From Pelagibacteraceae bacterium AG-325-E23 (GTDB taxonomy: Bacteria; Pseudomonadota; Alphaproteobacteria; Pelagibacterales; Pelagibacteraceae), in NCBI GenBank assembly GCA_003282945.1, contig QBYG01000010.1:1-50951 (forward strand): a stretch of DNA of 50,951 bases, read 5' to 3'. Position numbers and translations under genes: made by a program. Positions 50,191-50,951 of the stretch are shown here, in pieces. Within the stretch, counting starts at the first letter, position 1; each line of letters starts with the position of its first letter. Under the pieces are notes generated by a model. The model was not told the origin of the DNA, searched no databases, and was given only the letters and a program-made list of their open reading frames with translations.

Positions 50191-50213
50191 AGGGAGGAGT
50201 TTAGCTCCTCCCT
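50191..50213 (+). other. GC-rich hairpin between the GcvT-like and Yip1-like genes
   Basis: Perfect 9-bp stem AGGGAGGAG (50191-50199) / CTCCTCCCT (50205-50213) with a TTTAG loop, no T run. It ends 7 nt before the next ATG (50221), the same distance as the proX/proW hairpin. The ascending strand AGGGAGGAG also looks like a Shine-Dalgarno sequestered by the stem. Role: weak terminator or translation control. Confidence 0.75.
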
Positions 50214-50220
50214 AATTATA

Positions 50221-50766
50221 ATGTTCGCACAATTTCTAGAAATTTTTTTTAAATCATTAAAATTAGATAAAAGCTTATACAGAGATAATAAATACTTTGG
50301 TGAGGCTGCAATCTATTTTGCTGGTCTTATCATGATACTTGATGGTGTTGCAGGAGCAGTAGCAGCAAATTCAATTGTAAGAACCTCTATTGGTATCTCA
50401 GGCTTGACAGCTCTATTGACATGGCTTGTTTGGGCTATTTTTATTTTTGTAATTGGAGTAAAAATCTTTCCAGATAAAGGGAGTAAAGTTCCTTTTAAAA
50501 AGATTTTAATAGCTGTGGGATATGCTCATGCACCAGGTTTAATTAGGTTTTTTGCAGTAACGCCTGACTTAGTGCTACCAATAATTTTTCTTACTCAATT
50601 TTGGATATTTGCATCTCTAATAATATCAACTAAACAAATTTTGAATTTAAAATCTAATTTGAAATCATTTGGAATTGTATTTTTATCTTTTCTAATAATA
50701 GCTTTTCTATCTATTACATTCATCATTAATAGAATGAATTCAATTCCAATTAGTAATATTAGCTAA
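50221..50766 (+). CDS. Yip1-domain membrane protein
   Basis: 181 aa with a short cytoplasmic N-terminus (FAQFLEIFFKSLKLDKSLYRD) and four to five membrane segments. GEAAIYFAGLIMILDGVAGA and AVGYAHAPGLIRFFAVTP match bacterial YIP1-family proteins. Function unknown; family members are small polytopic proteins found near many pathways. No Shine-Dalgarno is free before the start because of the hairpin. The stop overlaps the convergent zinc-ribbon gene by 4 nt. Confidence 0.82.
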   Translation: MFAQFLEIFFKSLKLDKSLYRDNKYFGEAAIYFAGLIMILDGVAGAVAANSIVRTSIGISGLTALLTWLVWAIFIFVIGVKIFPDKGSKVPFKKILIAVGYAHAPGLIRFFAVTPDLVLPIIFLTQFWIFASLIISTKQILNLKSNLKSFGIVFLSFLIIAFLSITFIINRMNSIPISNIS

Positions 50767-50930
50767 AAAGGAAAAACAGTTTTAGATGTTCTGCAAGATT
50801 TGCATATTTTAAAGCCGGTAAGAAATAAATTTTGAGTTACACTTTCATCTTCTTTTTTACATTCTTCACAAATATCATTTAAATCTGTATCAAAATTCTT
50901 ATTTAATTCTGTATCATATTCTTTAGTCAT
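50763..50930 (-). CDS. Small zinc-ribbon-like protein (55 aa)
   Basis: Found by translating the minus strand: it begins MTKEYDTELNKNFDTDLNDI, has two CxxC knuckles (CEEC at 21-24 and CKSC at 43-46) and ends TVFPF with stop TAG at 50763-50765. Acidic N-terminus, basic middle. The two knuckles with an 18-residue spacer suggest one zinc site. It resembles small bacterial C4 proteins of unknown role, and its 3' end overlaps the convergent Yip1 gene stop by 4 nt. Beyond it, the window ends (50931-50951) with what may be the tail of another minus-strand gene. Confidence 0.65.
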   Translation of the reverse strand: MTKEYDTELNKNFDTDLNDICEECKKEDESVTQNLFLTGFKICKSCRTSKTVFPF

Positions 50931-50951
50931 TATCTGTTAGTCCAGCTCCTG

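Noticed and set aside
1-50951. CRISPR arrays, insertion sequences, tRNA or rRNA genes
   Set aside because: No direct-repeat arrays, transposase-like proteins, inverted-repeat ends or cloverleaf-type sequences were found by reading; gaps between genes are too short for most of these.

Overview
The window looks like a chromosomal segment of a SAR11-type marine alphaproteobacterium (Candidatus Pelagibacter or a close relative). The basis is a strongly AT-rich sequence, almost no intergenic DNA, genes joined by 0-1 nt junctions, many Lys/Asn/Ile-rich short proteins, and a gene set typical of that group: methylated-osmolyte uptake and demethylation, iron(III) ABC uptake, ETF-linked dehydrogenases and TldD/PmbA. 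The lineage is an inference from style and content; no marker gene such as rRNA is present. I saw no tRNA, rRNA, CRISPR, insertion sequence or prophage. No gene-free stretch exceeds about 300 bases; the longest are about 163 nt (11812-11974), 143 nt (45954-46096) and 123 nt (31022-31144).

Layout. 1-5042 (-): a catabolic set of 3-hydroxyisobutyrate-dehydrogenase-like (cut by the window edge), aldehyde dehydrogenase, SDR, a secreted FKBP-rhodanese fusion and a Baeyer-Villiger-type monooxygenase. 5123-12166 (+): GMC oxidoreductase, TerC-like membrane protein, SDR, M23 peptidase, SGNH-like protein, hydratase/FAH-like protein, EutD-like M24 protein, then a small basic protein with a structured leader and a strong terminator. 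12221-20107 (-): cupin, SOUL protein, TIP30-like protein, aminotransferase, histidine phosphatase, TPR protein, PmbA and TldD, and a fluoroacetate-dehalogenase-like hydrolase. 20210-22314 (+): GMP reductase and a tartrate/D-malate dehydrogenase. 22316-33654 (-): AEC transporter, TauD-type dioxygenase, dimethylglycine-dehydrogenase-like enzyme, iron transporter FbpC/FbpB, peroxiredoxin, a small Cys protein, FbpA behind tandem Fur-type boxes, LysR, AcuI-like reductase and FolE. 33735-34576 (+): HisI and a DUF2237 protein. 34577-45953 (-): ETF-quinone oxidoreductase, EtfA, EtfB and a second dimethylglycine-dehydrogenase-like enzyme, two small membrane or secreted proteins, a quinone reductase, a CoA-binding protein, a crotonase, a nucleotidyltransferase/kinase/SET triad, a Rieske oxygenase and a methyltransferase. 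46097-50766 (+): ProX, ProW, a short MTHFR-like protein, a GcvT/DmdA-like protein and a Yip1-type membrane protein. A 55-aa zinc-ribbon protein lies at 50763-50930 (-).

How it fits together. The dominant theme is import and stepwise demethylation of methylated compounds. ProXW would bring in a quaternary-amine or sulfonium osmolyte. The Rieske oxygenase, the dimethylglycine/sarcosine-dehydrogenase-like flavoenzymes and the GcvT/DmdA-like protein could remove methyl groups onto tetrahydrofolate, the MTHFR-like protein would handle the resulting C1 unit, and EtfAB with ETF-QO would pass electrons to ubiquinone. Iron uptake, a peroxiredoxin and Fe-dependent oxygenases sit alongside. The items most worth a second look are the kinase/nucleotidyltransferase/SET triad, the osmolyte-C1 cluster without an ATPase, two strong hairpins placed exactly 7 nt before a start codon, the small Cys protein overlapping fbpA, and the structured leader with its small gene near 12 kb.
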